Assembly (NCBI GenBank): GCA_965115825.1
Contig: OZ220464.1
Location: 124,001-188,000 of the forward strand
Length of the DNA stretch: 64,000 nucleotides
Reading direction: 5' to 3'
Origin: Bin87 sp965115825
Lineage (GTDB): Bacteria > Chloroflexota > Dehalococcoidia > Lucifugimonadales > UBA3495
Below the pieces are notes generated by a model. The model made no database searches and was not told the DNA's origin. It saw only the letters and a list, made by a program, of their open reading frames with translations. How positions within the stretch are numbered: the first letter of the stretch is position 1; each line of letters starts with the position of its first letter. The translations under genes and the position numbers were made by a program. This document shows positions 61,602 through 64,000 of the stretch, piece by piece.

Positions 61602-63152
61602 ATGAATTACGATTTCATCATCATCGGCGGGGGTTCCGCCGGCTGCGCTTTGGCTTCACGGCTTACCGAAGATCCGGAAGTGTCCGCGCTGCTGCTGGAA
61701 GCCGGCCCGGACTACCCCGACTTTGAGCATCTACCCGTTGACCTGAAAGAAGGCAACAACGTCTGGCGCTCGGCATACGGAGACCATAGTTGGGGTTACC
61801 TGGCCAGGGGGACGCCGCAGCAGGAGGAGCCTATCATCATACCCAGAGGCAAGGCTATGGGCGGCTCCAGCAGCATTAACGGTCAAGTGCTTTTCCGCGG
61901 GGTTCCTGAGGACTACGACAACTGGGCCATCTGGGGCAACGACGAATGGTCGTTCACCAAAGTGCTGCCCTACTTCCGCCGTTTGGAGAACGACCTGGAC
62001 TTTCCCGGCGATGACTTTCATGGCGACAGCGGCCCTATTCCGGTGCGACGGTACAAGCGGGAGGAGTGGCTGCCGGTGGCGGAAGCCTTCTACGACACCT
62101 GCCGCGCGTTGGGATTTCCCGAAGATCCTGACCAGAACCACCCCGATTCCAACGGGGTTGCGGCCCGCCCGCTGAACAACATTGACGGGGTGAGGATGAG
62201 CACCTCGCTCACCTACTTGTCGATGGCGCGCCACCGGCTGAACCTTACGGTGCGCGGCGGCGTGGTAGTGCGGCGCATTCTCTTTGAGGGCAAAAAGGCG
62301 GTGGGCGTGGAAGCGGAGAGCGGCGGCGATGTGTTTGCAATCTACGGCGAGCAGATTATCCTCAGCGGCGGCGCCATCGCCTCGCCGCAAATCCTGCTGC
62401 TGTCCGGCGTGGGACCGGCCGGCCATCTGAGTGAGATGGGGATTCCGCTGGTTCACGAGCTGCCCGGGGTGGGTGAGAATCTGCGCGACCATCCGGCTGT
62501 GTTCAGCCTTTTCCGCGGCGTCGGCGACCCGCCGGCTCTGGAGGCGCCCAGCATTCAGGTGGCGCTACGCTACAGTCCTGAGGGCACGGGCACTCGGGGC
62601 GATATTCAGCTGTCGCCTATTCTGATGACCAGCGAGCACCGTCCGGCCAGCGTCAACATTGAGTCCGACGATTTTCACTTCGGGTTCAGCGCGGCTTTGC
62701 AGAACGCCGCTACCGCGGGCCGGTTGCGCCTGGCGTCCACCGACCCTCACGTTCAGCCGGATTTGTTCTATGACTACCTTTCCGACCCGGTTGACCGGCA
62801 GCGGATGCGGGCAGCCGTGCGGCTGGGATTGCAGATTGCCGAGCAGCCGACGTTTCAGGGATTCGTGGTGGAGCGCATTACGCCCACGGACGACGACCTG
62901 GCCTCCGACGCGGCGCTGGATCAGTGGCTGCTCCGCAACGCTTATACGCAGCATCATTCGTCGGGCACCTGCAAGATGGGCCCCGGCTCCGACCTGGATG
63001 CGGTGGTTGACCAGTATTGCCGGGTGTACGGGATGGAAAACCTGCGGGTGGTTGACGCTTCGGTGATGCCGGATGTCATCCGGGCGAACACCAACGCCAC
63101 GACGATAATGATTGCCGAGCGCGTGGCGGATTTCATCAAGGAGGGGAAGTAG
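61602..63152 (+). CDS. GMC-family oxidoreductase
   Basis: 516 residues. The N-terminal FAD motif YDFIIIGGGSAGCALASRL, then PRGKAMGGSSSINGQVLFRG, ILSGGAIASPQILLLSGVGP, and the C-terminal YTQHHSSGTCKMG...NLRVVDASVMP are those of choline dehydrogenase-like GMC enzymes. The catalytic His lies in AYTQHHSSGTC. It oxidises an alcohol with FAD; the acceptor and substrate are unknown. It has no signal peptide. Confidence 0.92.
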   Translation: MNYDFIIIGGGSAGCALASRLTEDPEVSALLLEAGPDYPDFEHLPVDLKEGNNVWRSAYGDHSWGYLARGTPQQEEPIIIPRGKAMGGSSSINGQVLFRGVPEDYDNWAIWGNDEWSFTKVLPYFRRLENDLDFPGDDFHGDSGPIPVRRYKREEWLPVAEAFYDTCRALGFPEDPDQNHPDSNGVAARPLNNIDGVRMSTSLTYLSMARHRLNLTVRGGVVVRRILFEGKKAVGVEAESGGDVFAIYGEQIILSGGAIASPQILLLSGVGPAGHLSEMGIPLVHELPGVGENLRDHPAVFSLFRGVGDPPALEAPSIQVALRYSPEGTGTRGDIQLSPILMTSEHRPASVNIESDDFHFGFSAALQNAATAGRLRLASTDPHVQPDLFYDYLSDPVDRQRMRAAVRLGLQIAEQPTFQGFVVERITPTDDDLASDAALDQWLLRNAYTQHHSSGTCKMGPGSDLDAVVDQYCRVYGMENLRVVDASVMPDVIRANTNATTIMIAERVADFIKEGK

Positions 63153-63203
63153 GGATCTCAGGGATACGTTGTACTCAACCGCTTGACGGAGGGAGGGGAA
63201 TGT

Positions 63204-63818
63204 ATGAACGGCACTAAAGTTGCGGGGATTCTGTATGCCGAATTCAGGCATGACCAATTCCTGACCCGCGATATTCCGGCCCGGGCGATGCAACGGCTGG
63301 GTAAAGCTATGGGCGTCGTCGGCGCCGGCCAGAGTCTCAAAATCAAGGTGGGCCAAGCGCTCAGCAATATGGAAGGACGCGAATATGCTCTGCCTTGCGG
63401 CAAAAAAGTTGCCATGGGCGTGAAGCGGCCGGAGAATAAGAACAAGCCGTGCCGCTTTTGGCTGCTTCCGGCTACCGGCGAGGCAGGGGCCGGCCCAACC
63501 GCGCAAAGACTTGCCTTTGATGTTGTGCTGACGGATTCGGGCGAGGGGTACTCCGTCAGCTGCCCGGCTTTGCTCGGCTGCCACACGCAAGGCTTGACAG
63601 AAGTCGAGGCTTTGGAAAACGTGCGGGAGGCTATCGCCGGCTGGTTGATAGCCGAAGCGCGGGCGGTAAAAATACGCACGCAAAAGATGGTTGACGAGTA
63701 CAACGCCGCCGGTTATTCCAGCAGGGTTGCAGTGGTGAGCGTTTTGCCGGTGGATGAGTGGCACTTCCGATCGTCTCCGCGGTTTCTGTCGGAAACGCAA
63801 AGGTCCGTTGCGAAATGA
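63204..63818 (+). CDS. HicB-like antitoxin domain with N-terminal extension
   Basis: 204 residues from the ATG at 63204, after GGAGGGAGGGG. The C-terminal half (about 104-160) reads FDVVLTDSGEGYSVSCPALL, GCHTQGLTEVEALENVREAI and is a HicB-type domain. The first 100 residues are unlike HicB (KVAGILYAEFRHDQF) and may be a separate DNA-binding or unrelated module. A HicA partner is not seen on either side within the window. It may be a fusion or an orphan regulator. Confidence 0.6.
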   Translation: MNGTKVAGILYAEFRHDQFLTRDIPARAMQRLGKAMGVVGAGQSLKIKVGQALSNMEGREYALPCGKKVAMGVKRPENKNKPCRFWLLPATGEAGAGPTAQRLAFDVVLTDSGEGYSVSCPALLGCHTQGLTEVEALENVREAIAGWLIAEARAVKIRTQKMVDEYNAAGYSSRVAVVSVLPVDEWHFRSSPRFLSETQRSVAK

Positions 63819-64000
63819 TCGGCTGGCAGGATGACGGGCAGGCAGATTCGAAGCGCTTTTCAGTACATCGTTCAGTACGTCCCCAAATGCGGGGGGCGTC
63901 GCAACTATTAGCGATTTCGTCGCCAAGCCGTGGTCAAAGTGCTAAACTTGCTACTCGATTTTTACTTTACGCACAGGATGGCAGTAGAAAATGACCACTT
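63819..64000. other. Window-end segment without a clear gene
   Basis: A short plus-strand frame (63758-63994) overlaps the HicB-like gene in another frame and has no plausible start signal. AT-richer sequence near 63940-63990 could be a promoter for a gene beyond the window. Confidence 0.4.

Noticed and set aside
63758..63994. 78-codon ORF at the window end as a HicA toxin
   Set aside because: It overlaps the HicB-like gene in another frame, has no ribosome site, and lacks the HicA GSH motif.

Overview
The window looks like chromosomal DNA from a GC-rich, uncultured bacterium of the phylum Chloroflexota, most likely a Dehalococcoidia/SAR202-like lineage. Direct evidence is a complete 16S rRNA gene standing alone with its own promoter and terminator (23S and 5S are not linked), frequent GTG and TTG starts, and many genes ending in Thr/Pro-rich surface stalks. 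The gene content (sulfite oxidase family, acyl-CoA dehydrogenase family, F420-type LLM oxidoreductase, MaoC and VOC proteins) fits that group, but the placement is an inference from memory and not an alignment.

Layout. 1-3795: 3' part of a giant secreted or surface protein. 4084-9139: a same-strand organosulfur cluster (cysteine-dioxygenase-like cupin, four-domain rhodanese, sulfite-oxidase-like Mo enzyme, acyl-CoA-dehydrogenase/DszC-like flavoprotein). 9191-13429: single-chain type IIG restriction-modification enzyme whose recognition region is compositionally foreign. 14023-21280: MFS transporter, DUF6941-like protein, Ham1-like NTPase, and a CoxD/CoxE-like MoxR-VWA pair enclosing an acidic protein and an FAD oxidoreductase. 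21396-24296: iron-type ABC permease divergent from a DtxR/MntR regulator, with a palindrome between them. 24293-26352: split TPP decarboxylase (sulfopyruvate/phosphonopyruvate type) with a degenerate extra beta subunit. 26455-35238: minus-strand run of asnS, gatA, gatC, an SDR, a recent 0.7-kb tandem duplication carrying two membrane proteins, a Zn/Mn-type ABC ATPase, VOC and two MaoC-like proteins, and a PHP phosphoesterase. 35414-35995: RNase P RNA (minus) and tRNA-Gln (plus).

36134-44213 is the most unusual region: three paralogous membrane-anchored, stalked von Willebrand A proteins and one stalked leucine-rich-repeat protein that share an N-terminal signature. They are interspersed with dispersed repeats, a 170-bp tandem array carrying copies of the 5' end of one of these genes, and an intergenic block with a strong promoter and stable inverted repeats that may encode an unrecognised RNA. 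45161-63818 is mostly housekeeping: ribH, an AIM24-like protein, an LLM oxidoreductase, the 16S gene, a stalked lipoprotein, thiL-tsaE-tsaB-ndk, rsfS, gltB-gltD, a duplicated HEPN-like pair, a GMC oxidoreductase and an orphan HicB-like protein.

The functional threads are sulfur oxidation (thiol dioxygenase, rhodaneses, sulfite oxidase, possible sulfopyruvate decarboxylase), tRNA-dependent amidation (gatCA with tRNA-Gln), and a modular cell-surface display system evolving by local duplication. All assignments come from reading translations and motifs; no database search was possible.
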